From Tepidanaerobacteraceae bacterium (GTDB taxonomy: Bacteria; Bacillota; Thermosediminibacteria; Thermosediminibacterales; Tepidanaerobacteraceae), in assembly GCA_024655905.1 (NCBI GenBank), contig JANLFP010000011.1, positions 49,990 through 113,989 of the forward strand: a stretch of 64,000 bases of DNA, given 5' to 3'. Positions 18,903 to 28,179 of this stretch are shown here, in pieces. The notes beneath the pieces were generated by a model. It saw only the letters and a list, made by a program, of their open reading frames with translations. It made no database searches and was not told the origin of the DNA. Both the position numbers and the translations under genes were made by a program. Numbering within the stretch: position 1 is the first letter of the stretch; each line of letters starts with the position of its first letter.

Positions 18903-20285
18903 GTGGCAGAAAATGGCGAAAAACTCATGAACAAGATCATATCCCTATGCAAGCGCCGGGGATTCGTATTTCAGGGTTCCGAGATATACGGCGGTCTTGC
19001 CAATACCTGGGATTACGGCCCCCTCGGAGCGGAACTCAAGCAAAATGTGAAGCGCATGTGGTGGAAAAAGGTGGTCCATGAGAGGGAAGATGTGGTGGGT
19101 CTTGACAGCGCCATACTGATGCACCCCAGGGTATGGGAGGCTTCCGGCCATGTGGCGGGCTTCAACGATGCGCTTATAGACTGCAAGCAGTGCAAATCCC
19201 GTTTCAGGGCCGACCACCTCATCGAGGATGCTCTGAATATGCATGTGGAAGGAAAGAGTGTCCAGGAACTAACGCAGATCATACACGGCAATAAAATAAA
19301 GTGTCCGGTATGCGGAAGCGTGGCTTGGACCGACGCCCGGGTATTCAATCTCATGTTCAAGACCCATCAGGGTGTGACTGAAGACTCCAGCTCGGTGGTT
19401 TATCTGCGCCCCGAAACCGCCCAGGGCATCTTCGTAAATTTCAAAAATGTGCTGGATACCAGCAGGGTGAAGCTGCCTTTCGGCATCGCACAGATAGGTA
19501 AGGCTTTCAGGAACGAAATAACACCGGGGAACTTTATTTTCAGGACAAGAGAATTCGAACAGATGGAACTGGAATACTTTGTAAAGCCCGGCGATGATAT
19601 GAATTGGTTTGAATTCTGGCGGCAGTTCACCATGGATTTCTTTCTGGCATTAGGGGTGAAAAAAGAAAATCTGCGCCTCCGGGACCATGCTCCCGAAGAA
19701 CTTTCTCACTATTCAAAGGCAACCACCGACCTTGAGTACATGTTCCCCTTCGGCTGGGGAGAACTCTGGGGTGTGGCAAACCGCACCGATTTTGACCTGT
19801 CAAAACACATGGAGTACTCAGGGAAAACCCTCACATATTTCGACCAGGCGGAAAACCGGCAGATCACACCGTATGTAATCGAGCCCTCATTGGGCGTGGA
19901 CAGGGCCATGCTGGTGCTACTCTGCGACGCTTACAGGGAAGAAGAGGTGGAAGGGGAAACAAGAATAGTTTTGGGCTTCCATCCCGAAATGGCTCCCATC
20001 AAATGTGCCGTCCTGCCGCTGTCAAAGAAGGAACCCCTCGAGGAACTGGCAAGAAAAATCTACCATGACCTCAAAAAATATTACCATGTGGAATATGACA
20101 ACACCGGCAGCATAGGCAAGCGCTACCGCCGCCAGGATGAGATTGGAACACCTTATGCCATAACGGTGGATTTCGACAGCCTGGAAGATCATAAAATCAC
20201 AGTCAGGGATAGGGATACAATGCAGCAGGACAGGATAGATATAGCAAGCGTAAGAGAGTACCTGGCGGATAAGCTGGGATTCTGA
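18903..20285 (+). CDS. glyQS: glycyl-tRNA synthetase, single-chain (alpha-2) type
   Basis: Charges tRNA-Gly with glycine. 460 residues, as expected for the homodimeric class II enzyme. Motifs: [23 protein letters not shown] near the N-terminus, an inserted zinc-binding domain (CKQCKSRF and CPVCGS), motif 2 with [21 protein letters not shown], motif 3 [10 protein letters not shown], and a C-terminal anticodon-binding domain with [20 protein letters not shown] start is preceded by AAAGGGGA. Expression is under the T-box just upstream. Confidence 0.96.
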   Translation: MAENGEKLMNKIISLCKRRGFVFQGSEIYGGLANTWDYGPLGAELKQNVKRMWWKKVVHEREDVVGLDSAILMHPRVWEASGHVAGFNDALIDCKQCKSRFRADHLIEDALNMHVEGKSVQELTQIIHGNKIKCPVCGSVAWTDARVFNLMFKTHQGVTEDSSSVVYLRPETAQGIFVNFKNVLDTSRVKLPFGIAQIGKAFRNEITPGNFIFRTREFEQMELEYFVKPGDDMNWFEFWRQFTMDFFLALGVKKENLRLRDHAPEELSHYSKATTDLEYMFPFGWGELWGVANRTDFDLSKHMEYSGKTLTYFDQAENRQITPYVIEPSLGVDRAMLVLLCDAYREEEVEGETRIVLGFHPEMAPIKCAVLPLSKKEPLEELARKIYHDLKKYYHVEYDNTGSIGKRYRRQDEIGTPYAITVDFDSLEDHKITVRDRDTMQQDRIDIASVREYLADKLGF

Positions 20286-20414
20286 GTTTTATTTTTTCGT
20301 TGCAGAAAGTCAATCTTGGTGATAGTACCGCAGGCGTGCATCGGTTTTTGAATAAAAATCAACACTATGCAGGATACAGACTGACAGTTGATAAGTAAAA
20401 TCATAGAATAAATA

Positions 20415-20446
20415 AGAGCAGCGGGATTCCGATGCTCTTTTTTTTA
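20415..20446 (+). terminator. rho-independent terminator of glyQS
   Basis: AGAGCA (20415-20420) pairs with TGCTCT (20433-20438), extended inside by CGG/CCG, followed by a T-tract. Confidence 0.88.
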
Positions 20447-20562
20447 TAAGTTTCTTTTCCACAAAAAAATAATAAAAATTTTATTGCTTAGCAGGAATTT
20501 TCAAGTTAATGTAGAATATTAAATAACATAACAGAATGAATAAATTTTATAGTCTAACAAAG

Positions 20563-20576
20563 TGAAAGCCCTTACA
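20563..20576 (+). promoter_or_regulatory. CcpA-type cre site (candidate)
   Basis: TGAAAGCCCTTACA differs at one position from TGAAAGCGCTTACA, a strong form of the catabolite-responsive element. It lies 180 bp upstream of the inositol-locus regulator, suggesting carbon catabolite control of the operon. Confidence 0.55.
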
Positions 20577-20650
20577 AAAATGAAAATTCATGCAATTACT
20601 TATCTGCCCCCGATCAATAGAAATTCTTTGGAGGCTATTAAAATTTTATA

Positions 20651-20670
20651 AATTGTAACCGCTTACAATT
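20651..20670 (+). promoter_or_regulatory. LacI-family operator
   Basis: AATTGTAA-CCGC-TTACAATT has perfect 8-bp arms around a central CG, the typical form of a LacI/GalR operator, 72 bp before the regulator start. Autoregulation and control of the importer and iol genes are likely. Confidence 0.7.
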
Positions 20671-20741
20671 GTCTTTCAAATGAAAAAATTACAATAGAAT
20701 ACATGAAAAATCATTTTATAACACATAAAGGAGTGCCATCA

Positions 20742-21770
20742 ATGCCGGTAACCATATATGACATAGCTAGAGAGGCCAGGGTTTCAATAGCCACGGTATC
20801 AAGGGTGTTGAACAACAGCAGCGCCGTATCGGAGAAAACCCGTCTCAGAGTAAAAAAGGTAATGGAACAATTAAATTATACCCCCAATGTCATAGCTTCG
20901 GCCCTTACCAAAAAATCAACTCTCACTCTGGGGCTCCTCATCCCAGATATAGCAAACCCGTTTTTTGCGGAGCTTGCCCGGGGGGTCGAAGACGCCAGCA
21001 GCGACTTCGGATTCAATATAATCATGTGCAATACCGATTACAGCTCAGACAAAGAAGCAACTTATATATCCCTTTTGAAGCAGAAAAGCATCGACGGTTT
21101 TATCATATCTTCAGCCTACTACAATGACCAGAACGTTATAGAGCTGTTGAAAGCCAATGTTCCTCTGGTGCTATTGGGCCGGGATATAGATGATTCCGAA
21201 GGTCTGCCGGTGGATGTGGTAGTTTCAAACAACGTGAAAGGCGGATATATTGCTGCAAAATATTTAATAGATCTTGGTCATGAAAATATCGCATGCCTGC
21301 TCGGACCTCCGCGCATAAAGGTCAATCTAGAAAGGGAAAAGGGCTATTTGAAAGCAATGGAAGAAGCCGGACTGAAGGTTTGTCCTGAAGCGGTGGGATA
21401 TGGAGATTTTAAAATAGATTTTGGATTCAAAAAGACATTGGAAATATTAAAAGGCCCATGCAAATCCACCGCCATCTTTGCAGCCAATGATTTAACCGCC
21501 ATTGGTGCAATGCGGGCTATAAAATTTTTGGGCCTGCAGGTTCCCAACGATATATCTGTAGTGGGCTATGACAACACCATGCTGGCGGAGATGGTAGACC
21601 CGCCTCTGACTACTGTAAATCAGCAGATGAGGAAGATGGGATATATAGCCACAGAACTTTTGATAAAGAGGATCAAAGGTGAAAGGGGAGTGGGAGAAAA
21701 GATTGTTTTAGATACAGAACTTGTGATAAGGAAATCTGCAAGTAAGTGTAAAAATGTTGATATCCTTTAA
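20742..21770 (+). CDS. LacI-family regulator of the inositol-type operon
   Basis: 342-residue regulator with the LacI HTH (TIYDIAREARVSIATVSRVLNN), hinge YTPNVIASALTKK and an effector-binding domain of the periplasmic-binding fold (LGLLIPDIANPFFAELARGV; VVGYDNTMLAEMVDPPLTTV). ATG 20742 follows AAGGAG; an earlier in-frame ATG lacks such a site. It is the first gene of a run continuing into an ABC importer and iol-type enzymes, with a matching palindromic operator just upstream. The inducer is inferred to be inositol or an early pathway intermediate. Confidence 0.9.
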   Translation: MPVTIYDIAREARVSIATVSRVLNNSSAVSEKTRLRVKKVMEQLNYTPNVIASALTKKSTLTLGLLIPDIANPFFAELARGVEDASSDFGFNIIMCNTDYSSDKEATYISLLKQKSIDGFIISSAYYNDQNVIELLKANVPLVLLGRDIDDSEGLPVDVVVSNNVKGGYIAAKYLIDLGHENIACLLGPPRIKVNLEREKGYLKAMEEAGLKVCPEAVGYGDFKIDFGFKKTLEILKGPCKSTAIFAANDLTAIGAMRAIKFLGLQVPNDISVVGYDNTMLAEMVDPPLTTVNQQMRKMGYIATELLIKRIKGERGVGEKIVLDTELVIRKSASKCKNVDIL

Positions 21771-21783
21771 ACGGTAAAGGCGG

Positions 21784-23295
21784 GTGAAATTAGAAGTGGA
21801 TTACATTTTAGAAATGAAAAACATTTCAAAAGAATTTCCAGGAGTAAAAGCTTTAAATAAAGTAAATTTGAATATAAAACCGAGGGAAATTCATGTTTTA
21901 GTTGGCGAAAATGGCGCCGGTAAATCTACGCTGATGAAAATCCTTACTGGAGTGTATAGTAAAGATGAGGGAGAAATAATTTTAAAAGGGAAAAAAATAG
22001 ATATAAAAAGCCCCAAAGAAGCTCAAATAGCTGGAATAAGTATTATTTACCAGGAACTGAATTTAGTGCCCCAGTTAAGTATAGCTGAAAACATATTTTT
22101 AGGCAGAGAACCATTGAAGAAAAATGGCTTGATTGATTGGGAAAATATGTACAGAAAAACCGATGAATTATTGAAAAGACTGGATTTAAATCTAGAGCCC
22201 AGAATTAAAGTAAAAAAACTGGGAATAGCACAACAACAGATGGTAGAAATTGCAAAAGCGTTATCGTTTAAGTCGGATATAATCATAATGGATGAACCTA
22301 CATCAGCGCTGACAGAAAAAGAGATTGAGCAGCTCTTCAAGGTCATAAAACAATTGAAAAGTTCAGGGGTTGCAATTATTTACATTTCTCACAGATTGGA
22401 AGAAATAAAAAAGATCGGTGACCAATTGACCGTTTTAAGAGATGGCACATATATTGGGACTTATGCAGTGGATAGTGTAGATATAGATAAAATTATACAG
22501 TTGATGGTGGGAAGGAGACTTGAGGAAAAATTTCCCAAAGAATTTGCTTCTATTTCGGATAATATTCTTGAAGTTAAAAACCTTAATAGAAAAAATGTAT
22601 TAAAAAATATTTCGTTTGTTCTAAAAAAGGGTGAAGTTTTAGGATTAGCCGGTTTGATGGGCGCAGGGAGAACTGAACTGGCAAGAGCAATTTTTGGAGT
22701 TGATCCCATTGACGGTGGAGAAATATATATAAACGGTATCAAAGTAAATATTAAATCACCGTCAGAAGCTATTAAGAATGGAATTGGCTTATTGCCTGAA
22801 GATCGAAAAATACAGGGGCTTGTTCAAGCATTAAGTGTAACTCAAAATGTTACACTCCCAAGTTTGAACAATTTTATTAAAAAAATTTTTTTAGATAAAA
22901 AGAAAGAAAATGATATTACGTATGCATATGTTGAGAAAGTAAATATTAAAACACCTTCTACATCTAAAAAGGTTCGTTTCTTAAGTGGCGGGAACCAGCA
23001 AAAAGTCGTATTAGCAAAATGGCTCTGTGCAAATGTGGAAATTTTAATTTTCGATGAACCTACCAGAGGAATCGATGTAGGGGCAAAAGTGGAGATCTAC
23101 AAATTAATAAATAATTTGGTGAAAGAAGGCAAATCTGTATTATTGATTTCTTCTGAATTGCCGGAAATACTCGGAATGTGCGACAGAATTTTGGTCATGC
23201 ATGAAGGAGAAATAACAGGAGAGTTTTTAAGGCAGGATGCAACTCAGGAGAAAATATTAGCTTGTGCTACTGGGAGGTTAAAAAATGTTGGATAA
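21784..23295 (+). CDS. sugar ABC importer ATPase, RbsA/MglA type (inositol operon)
   Basis: 503-residue duplicated ATPase of the CUT2 family. First half: GENGAGKST and [10 protein letters not shown]; second half: GLMGAGRTE (degenerate Walker A), [22 protein letters not shown]. The GTG start at 21784 lies 14 bp after the regulator stop; a second GTG at 21796 is possible. The stop overlaps the permease start. Context with iolM, iolN and iolG suggests import of myo-inositol or another cyclitol. Confidence 0.92.
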   Translation: MKLEVDYILEMKNISKEFPGVKALNKVNLNIKPREIHVLVGENGAGKSTLMKILTGVYSKDEGEIILKGKKIDIKSPKEAQIAGISIIYQELNLVPQLSIAENIFLGREPLKKNGLIDWENMYRKTDELLKRLDLNLEPRIKVKKLGIAQQQMVEIAKALSFKSDIIIMDEPTSALTEKEIEQLFKVIKQLKSSGVAIIYISHRLEEIKKIGDQLTVLRDGTYIGTYAVDSVDIDKIIQLMVGRRLEEKFPKEFASISDNILEVKNLNRKNVLKNISFVLKKGEVLGLAGLMGAGRTELARAIFGVDPIDGGEIYINGIKVNIKSPSEAIKNGIGLLPEDRKIQGLVQALSVTQNVTLPSLNNFIKKIFLDKKKENDITYAYVEKVNIKTPSTSKKVRFLSGGNQQKVVLAKWLCANVEILIFDEPTRGIDVGAKVEIYKLINNLVKEGKSVLLISSELPEILGMCDRILVMHEGEITGEFLRQDATQEKILACATGRLKNVG

Positions 23296-24283
23296 AAGTC
23301 AAAAACAGGTTATGGCAAAAGAACAAAAAACATCAGTCGGCATAATGAAGTTTATCACCGGAGAATATTTACAAAAGTTCGGTATATTACTGGCATTATT
23401 GATAATGTGCATAGCGCTAAGCATTATGTCGCCATATTTTTTAAAAGTCAGTAACTTTGTAAATATATTATTACAATCTTCAATAAATGCTATACTGGCC
23501 TTTGGTTTGACTTTCGTCATCATAACAGGCGGAATTGACCTGTCTGTAGGCTCAGTGCTTGCATTGGCAGGAGTTGTCATGGGCGTTGTTTTGCAAAATC
23601 AAGGTAATGTAGTAATTGCGATTTTTCTCGGGCTAATAGTAGGTGCATTATGCGGATTCGGCAATGGCGTTTTAATAACAAAATTGAATCTACCGCCTTT
23701 TATAGCGACATTAGGCATGATGAGTATAGCTCGAGGGTTGGCTCTGGTAATTACAAAAGGATATCCTATATCTGGTCTTCCGCCGGCAGTTAGATTCTTA
23801 GGGGCTGATAAGTTAGTCGGTATACCTGTGCCGGTGTTGCTGGTAATTATATTATTTGTAATCTCACACATCATCTTATCAAATACAAAAATTGGAAGAT
23901 ATGACTTTGCAATTGGTGGAAATGAAGAAGCTACTAAATTATCTGGTGTAAATGTCAATAAGTATAAGATTATAATTTATACCATATCAGGGTTGTTTGC
24001 AGGAATCGCCGGTATAGTATTAGCTGCAAGAGTAAATTCCGCTTTGGCGATTGCGGGCATGGGTTATGAATTAGACGCAATAGCCGCATCAGTTATAGGA
24101 GGAGTAAGCTTGATGGGAGGTGAAGGATCAGCACCAGGGACTCTTCTAGGAGCAGTGGTGATGGGTGTGTTAAGAAATGGATTGAATCTATTGAATGTAT
24201 CTACTTTCTGGCAACAAGTAGTAATTGGCGTTGTAGTAATCGCAGCAGTATCTCTTGATCAATTGCAGAAAAAAAGGAGGTGA
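23285..24283 (+). CDS. sugar ABC importer permease, RbsC type (inositol operon)
   Basis: 332-residue membrane permease of the CUT2 family with hydrophobic helices through most of its length. Family blocks: ITGGIDLSVGSVLALAGVV, LGMMSIARGLALVITKG, ELDAIAASVIGGVSLMGGEG. ATG 23285 overlaps the end of the ATPase gene by 11 bp, so translation is coupled. Confidence 0.92.
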   Translation: MLDKSQKQVMAKEQKTSVGIMKFITGEYLQKFGILLALLIMCIALSIMSPYFLKVSNFVNILLQSSINAILAFGLTFVIITGGIDLSVGSVLALAGVVMGVVLQNQGNVVIAIFLGLIVGALCGFGNGVLITKLNLPPFIATLGMMSIARGLALVITKGYPISGLPPAVRFLGADKLVGIPVPVLLVIILFVISHIILSNTKIGRYDFAIGGNEEATKLSGVNVNKYKIIIYTISGLFAGIAGIVLAARVNSALAIAGMGYELDAIAASVIGGVSLMGGEGSAPGTLLGAVVMGVLRNGLNLLNVSTFWQQVVIGVVVIAAVSLDQLQKKRR

Positions 24284-24356
24284 AATGGAGTAATATAGTA
24301 CAAAAAATTTTAGTTAAATTGAAAAAGTAAAAAAGAAAAATTAGGAGGGGAAAGTA

Positions 24357-25331
24357 ATGAAAAAAGTTATTTCAATCATTCTGGTCACTTTACTGGTAGT
24401 TTCCCTAATAGCGGGTTGTTCCAGCCAAAAGACAAGCGAACAAAATCAATCCTCTCAACAAAATCAGCAGCAGGAAACAAAAAAGTTGACAATAGCAGTT
24501 ATTCCGAAGGCATTAGATAGCGAATTCTGGCTCGATGTTAAGAATGGAGCTGAAAAGGCTGCCCAGGAAAATAATGTAGATCTTATAGTTCTGGCTCCTG
24601 ATAAAGAATCAAACGTAGAACAGCAATTTAGAATTATTGAAGATATGATACAGAAAAAAGTTGATGCCCTGCTTGTTGCTCCGTGCGATTCCGCCGGTGT
24701 AGTACCTTTTATAGATAAAGCTAATCAGGCCAATATACCTGTCTTTACAGTTGACACAAATGCTGATGGTGGGAAAATAGTATCTTTTGTTGGTACGGAC
24801 AATAAACTAGGTGGGAAAATTGCCGGTGAAAGAGTTATAAAGTTATTAAATGGTAAAGGCAAAGTTGCTTTGATAGTTGGTGTTCCTGGTCAGCAGACTA
24901 TGAGGGACAGAGCTGCTGGATTTAAGGAAGCATTAGCAGGAGCACCGGACATTAAGCTGGTGGCAGAACAACCTGCGAATAGCGAAAGAGCTTTAGCCAT
25001 GACTGTCATGGAAAATATATTGCAGGCAAACCCTGATCTTAATGCGGTTTTCGCGTGCAGTACACTTATGGCAATGGGTGCAATGGAAGCGGTTGAAGCT
25101 GCCGGAAAGCTGGATCAAATTAAAGTCATAGGTTTTGACAGTCAAAAAGAATCCCTGGAAGCAATAAAAGCAGGAAAACTTGATTCTTTAGTGGCTCAAA
25201 GTCCGTTCAATATGGGCTATTTAGGCGTTAAAGCAGCAGTTGATTATATCAACAAAAAAGATGTTTCAAACAGGATAGATACCGGTACCGAATTGGTAAC
25301 CAAAGAAAACGTTGATAAATATATGAAATAA
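24357..25331 (+). CDS. sugar ABC importer substrate-binding lipoprotein (inositol operon)
   Basis: 324-residue binding lipoprotein. Lipobox LIAGC (Cys about 21) follows a short signal peptide, then a Ser/Gln/Asn-rich linker and a type I binding-protein fold (IAVIPKALDSEFWLDVKNGAEKAA; IPVFTVDTNADGG; VIGFDSQKESLEAIKAG). AGGAGGGGAAAG precedes the ATG. A very stable hairpin follows 10 bp after the stop. Confidence 0.93.
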   Translation: MKKVISIILVTLLVVSLIAGCSSQKTSEQNQSSQQNQQQETKKLTIAVIPKALDSEFWLDVKNGAEKAAQENNVDLIVLAPDKESNVEQQFRIIEDMIQKKVDALLVAPCDSAGVVPFIDKANQANIPVFTVDTNADGGKIVSFVGTDNKLGGKIAGERVIKLLNGKGKVALIVGVPGQQTMRDRAAGFKEALAGAPDIKLVAEQPANSERALAMTVMENILQANPDLNAVFACSTLMAMGAMEAVEAAGKLDQIKVIGFDSQKESLEAIKAGKLDSLVAQSPFNMGYLGVKAAVDYINKKDVSNRIDTGTELVTKENVDKYMK

Positions 25332-25341
25332 ATGCAAAAAA

Positions 25342-25377
25342 CCATACCTCCGGCCCAAAATACGGCCGGAGGTATGG
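25342..25377 (+). promoter_or_regulatory. strong intercistronic hairpin after binding-protein gene
   Basis: CCATACCTCCGGCC (25342-25355) and GGCCGGAGGTATGG (25364-25377) form a perfect 14-bp GC-rich stem with an 8-base loop. No T-run follows on the plus strand, so it is not a classical terminator there; it may protect or separate the 3' end of the binding-protein mRNA. On the minus strand it is followed by six T. Confidence 0.75.
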
Positions 25378-25479
25378 CAAAAAATCCAAGGAATTATAAA
25401 ATTAAACATAAATCCACAGTTAATTCAAAATTAAATTTTATATTCATAATTAAATTTAATAAAAAATGGGGGTTTTATT

Positions 25480-26673
25480 ATGACAAAAATGAAAGCGGTT
25501 ACACTTGTAGCCGACTGGGATCCAAGACCAGAATTTAAGCTGGGAACCAAGGATATCGAAGGTAGGCAGACTTATCTCGGCAGCAAAGTATGGAGAAATC
25601 CAAAGCTGGAGATAAGGGAATATGACGTTCCAAAGCCGGGCAAGGGCGAAGTGCTGATCGAGGTAAAGGCCTGCGGAATTTGCGGCAGCGACGTGCACAT
25701 GGCCCAGCCCGATGATGACGGTTACATCTTTTATCCAGGGCTTACCGGTTTTCCCTGCATCCTGGGGCATGAGCTTTCCGGAGTGGTGGTTGAAGCAGGA
25801 CCCGGTGCTATCGATAAAAGGACGAATAAACCTTACAAGGGCGGCGAAGCGGTGACTGCCGAAGAGATGCTGTGGTGCGGGGAGTGCCAGCCCTGCGCTG
25901 ACGGATGGCCAAATCACTGTGAGAGATTAAATGAAATTGGTTTTAACGTCAACGGCGCCTTTGCAAAATATATCGTGCTGCCGGCAAAATACCTGTGGAG
26001 CCTCGAGCCTTTGAAGGATCGCTATAAGGGCGATGACCTGTTCCTGGCCGGGAGCCTTGTAGAACCCACTTCCGTGGCTTATAATGCCGTCATCGAAAGA
26101 GGAGGCGGCATAAGGCCCGGAGACAATGTGGTGATTTGCGGGGGCGGCCCCATAGGACTTGCTGCATGTGCAATCTTGAAGAGACACGGTGCTGCCAGAG
26201 TCATCCTTTCGGAACCTTCTGCAACAAGAGCGGAGCTGGGCAGAAAAATGGGTGCGGATTATGTTATAGACCCAACAAAAGTGGATTTTGCCGAGGAAGT
26301 GCTGCGGCTCACCGATGGTTATGGTGCAAGTTTGTATCTTGAAGCCACAGGTTTGCCCACGGTGGTATATCCCGGCATAGAAAAGGCCATATGGGAAGGC
26401 AGAACCTTGAACTCCAAAGTGGTGGTCGTAGCCAGGGCCGATGCCAAAATGCCGGTAACGGGAGAAGTGCTGCAGGTAAGGCGTGCCGGAATTATCGGTG
26501 CCCAGGGGCATTCCGGCCACGGCACATTCCCCAGGGTGATCGAGTGCATGGCTACCGGTATGGATATGACCCCACTTATCACAAAAAAGATAAAACTGGA
26601 AGAAGTTCCGGAAAATATAATTATGCTCAGGACCGACAGGAAAGAGTGCAAAATAACCTGTGTCATGGATTAA
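25480..26673 (+). CDS. iolM: IolM-like scyllo-inosose dehydrogenase (zinc-dependent MDR family)
   Basis: 397-residue zinc-dependent dehydrogenase. Visible: catalytic zinc site CGICGSDVHMAQ and GHELSGVV, structural zinc Cys cluster (CGECQPCADGWPNHC), and Rossmann motif VVICGGGPIGLAACAILKRHGA. The extended N-terminus (WDPRPEFKLGTKDIEGRQTYLGSKVW) and the pairing with iolN and iolG match the T. maritima enzyme that oxidises 2-keto-myo-inositol to a diketo-inositol with NAD+. The pathway assignment rests on gene content and on recall of the family, not a search. A GGGGG-type ribosome site precedes ATG 25480. Confidence 0.75.
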   Translation: MTKMKAVTLVADWDPRPEFKLGTKDIEGRQTYLGSKVWRNPKLEIREYDVPKPGKGEVLIEVKACGICGSDVHMAQPDDDGYIFYPGLTGFPCILGHELSGVVVEAGPGAIDKRTNKPYKGGEAVTAEEMLWCGECQPCADGWPNHCERLNEIGFNVNGAFAKYIVLPAKYLWSLEPLKDRYKGDDLFLAGSLVEPTSVAYNAVIERGGGIRPGDNVVICGGGPIGLAACAILKRHGAARVILSEPSATRAELGRKMGADYVIDPTKVDFAEEVLRLTDGYGASLYLEATGLPTVVYPGIEKAIWEGRTLNSKVVVVARADAKMPVTGEVLQVRRAGIIGAQGHSGHGTFPRVIECMATGMDMTPLITKKIKLEEVPENIIMLRTDRKECKITCVMD

Positions 26674-26711
26674 TTCGGTATGAAACCGGATTTTTCAGGC
26701 ATAAGATTGTG

Positions 26712-26749
26712 TTTTCTGCTGGAGTTGACTTTGCACCTCCAGCAGAAAA
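26712..26749 (+). promoter_or_regulatory. stable hairpin between iolM and iolN
   Basis: TTTTCTGCTGGAG (26712-26724) pairs perfectly with CTCCAGCAGAAAA (26737-26749) over a 12-base loop. No T-run follows, so it is probably a processing or stabilising element, or a weak attenuator. Confidence 0.6.
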
Positions 26750-26802
26750 TAACTTTCCATAACAAAACAATGATTAACTATAGACATGAGAGGAGATTAA
26801 CC

Positions 26803-27924
26803 ATGGAAAAGCCAAAGGACAAGAAATGGATTTTGACAGAATATCCCGCAATAAAATTTGAAGACAACGAAGTCGGCAGATTAAAGAAGCAAATCTGGGA
26901 TGCTTCCGAAGAAGAAATCGATGCAATTTTGAAAGAATATGAAATCCCATCCGAGTCCGAATTGGGGAAACCGGGAACATATATCCAGAACACCCCCAGA
27001 GTTAAAGTAATAGAAAAGCGGAGAAAGAACGACGTTGTATTTGTGCCTATTGGATGCACCGAAAACCACGGTCTTCATGCCAACAGCGGTCTTGATACAT
27101 TCATGGTGACACAAATACTGGAAGGTGTCCGCCGCTACACCGCAAAACAGGGCAGGGAGGTAAATCTGGCCTTCCCACCGCTGAACTATGGAGGGCATCC
27201 CTACCATCATCTGGGAATGCCCGGCACGGTGATAATGCCGAAAGAAGTGGTGGAAGAGACCATTATCTATACAATGCTGGGACTCTGGAATGACGGTTTC
27301 AGAAAGATAATCCTGGTAAACAACCACGGGCACCTTTGGATGCTTGAATCGGCCATACAGGAATTTATGAAGAGGTTCCAGCTTCCGGGGATATTCCAGG
27401 TGCTTGACTGGCACAGGGCGGTGAGAGAATTCTTCTATCCAACCGATAGAGAAGACAGCCTGGAAACCCACTTTGTCCATGCCGATGAAAGCGAAACCTC
27501 AGTGGGATTACTATTGTTTCCGGGCATGATCGATATGAGCGTTGTACAGGATGCTCAGGGAGAAAGCTTCCTTCCCGATGGTCATTTTGATACATCTGTC
27601 GATCCTTTCGGAAGACCTCACCGCTGGTCCGAGGGTGAAGGCCATGCTGCAATAGAGCGGGCTGCCACACCGCAGGGAGTTGTAGGCAAACCGAGCATCG
27701 CTACAGTGAAAAAGGCCAAACGACCCATCGCCGCTATATTGAAATATTTGACCTTGCTGAATGATCAGATTCTGGAAGCCTTCCCGCCGGGGACCGTGCC
27801 GCCGGTGGAAAAAGTCACGCTTAGGACTGAGGAAGAAATGAAGCCCTTCCTGAAAGAACCCTTTAGTGAAGGCTGGAAGTCGGTATACGAGCTGCCCGCC
27901 ATAGGTGTTTTCCACAAATTATAA
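26803..27924 (+). CDS. iolN: IolN-like diketo-inositol hydrolase (creatininase family), copy 1
   Basis: 373-residue creatininase-family metalloenzyme. The metal-binding block VPIGCTENHGLHANSGLDTFM has the family's Glu and His, with a second block HADESETSVGLLLFPGMID carrying the late Glu. In T. maritima this family member (IolN) opens the ring of the diketo-inositol made by IolM, giving 5-keto-L-gluconate. ATG 26803 is chosen because GAGAGGAG precedes it and the second copy at 32258 begins identically; the frame is open 120 bp further upstream without similarity. It sits between iolM and iolG. Confidence 0.75.
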   Translation: MEKPKDKKWILTEYPAIKFEDNEVGRLKKQIWDASEEEIDAILKEYEIPSESELGKPGTYIQNTPRVKVIEKRRKNDVVFVPIGCTENHGLHANSGLDTFMVTQILEGVRRYTAKQGREVNLAFPPLNYGGHPYHHLGMPGTVIMPKEVVEETIIYTMLGLWNDGFRKIILVNNHGHLWMLESAIQEFMKRFQLPGIFQVLDWHRAVREFFYPTDREDSLETHFVHADESETSVGLLLFPGMIDMSVVQDAQGESFLPDGHFDTSVDPFGRPHRWSEGEGHAAIERAATPQGVVGKPSIATVKKAKRPIAAILKYLTLLNDQILEAFPPGTVPPVEKVTLRTEEEMKPFLKEPFSEGWKSVYELPAIGVFHKL

Positions 27925-27970
27925 ATTTTCTAGTGTAAAAACACCTTTTTAAAAAAATTCCTCACTTAAT

Positions 27971-28104
27971 ACCTTCGCCGATATTTTTATAATATGCTGG
28001 AAAACAAAAATTTTCCTTGATTTAGAGCTTTCTGTAGCACATTTAAAAAAAGCTATATTTCATGATTATTTAATAAAAGCTTTTTTAAAAATATCGACGA
28101 AGGT
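27971..28104. repeat. 134-bp element with near-perfect 19-bp terminal inverted repeats
   Basis: ACCTTCGCCGATATTTTTA (27971-27989) and TAAAAATATCGACGAAGGT (28086-28104) are inverted copies with one mismatch. The 96-bp interior is AT-rich and has no coding potential. It could be a small non-autonomous transposon, or an RNA stem in the iolN-iolG gap. Confidence 0.6.
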
Positions 28105-28179
28105 GATTATAAAAATTTGAATACCTCTGGAAGTGGAAAATTATTATGAAAATTTATTATTTATTAGGAAGGTGAATCT

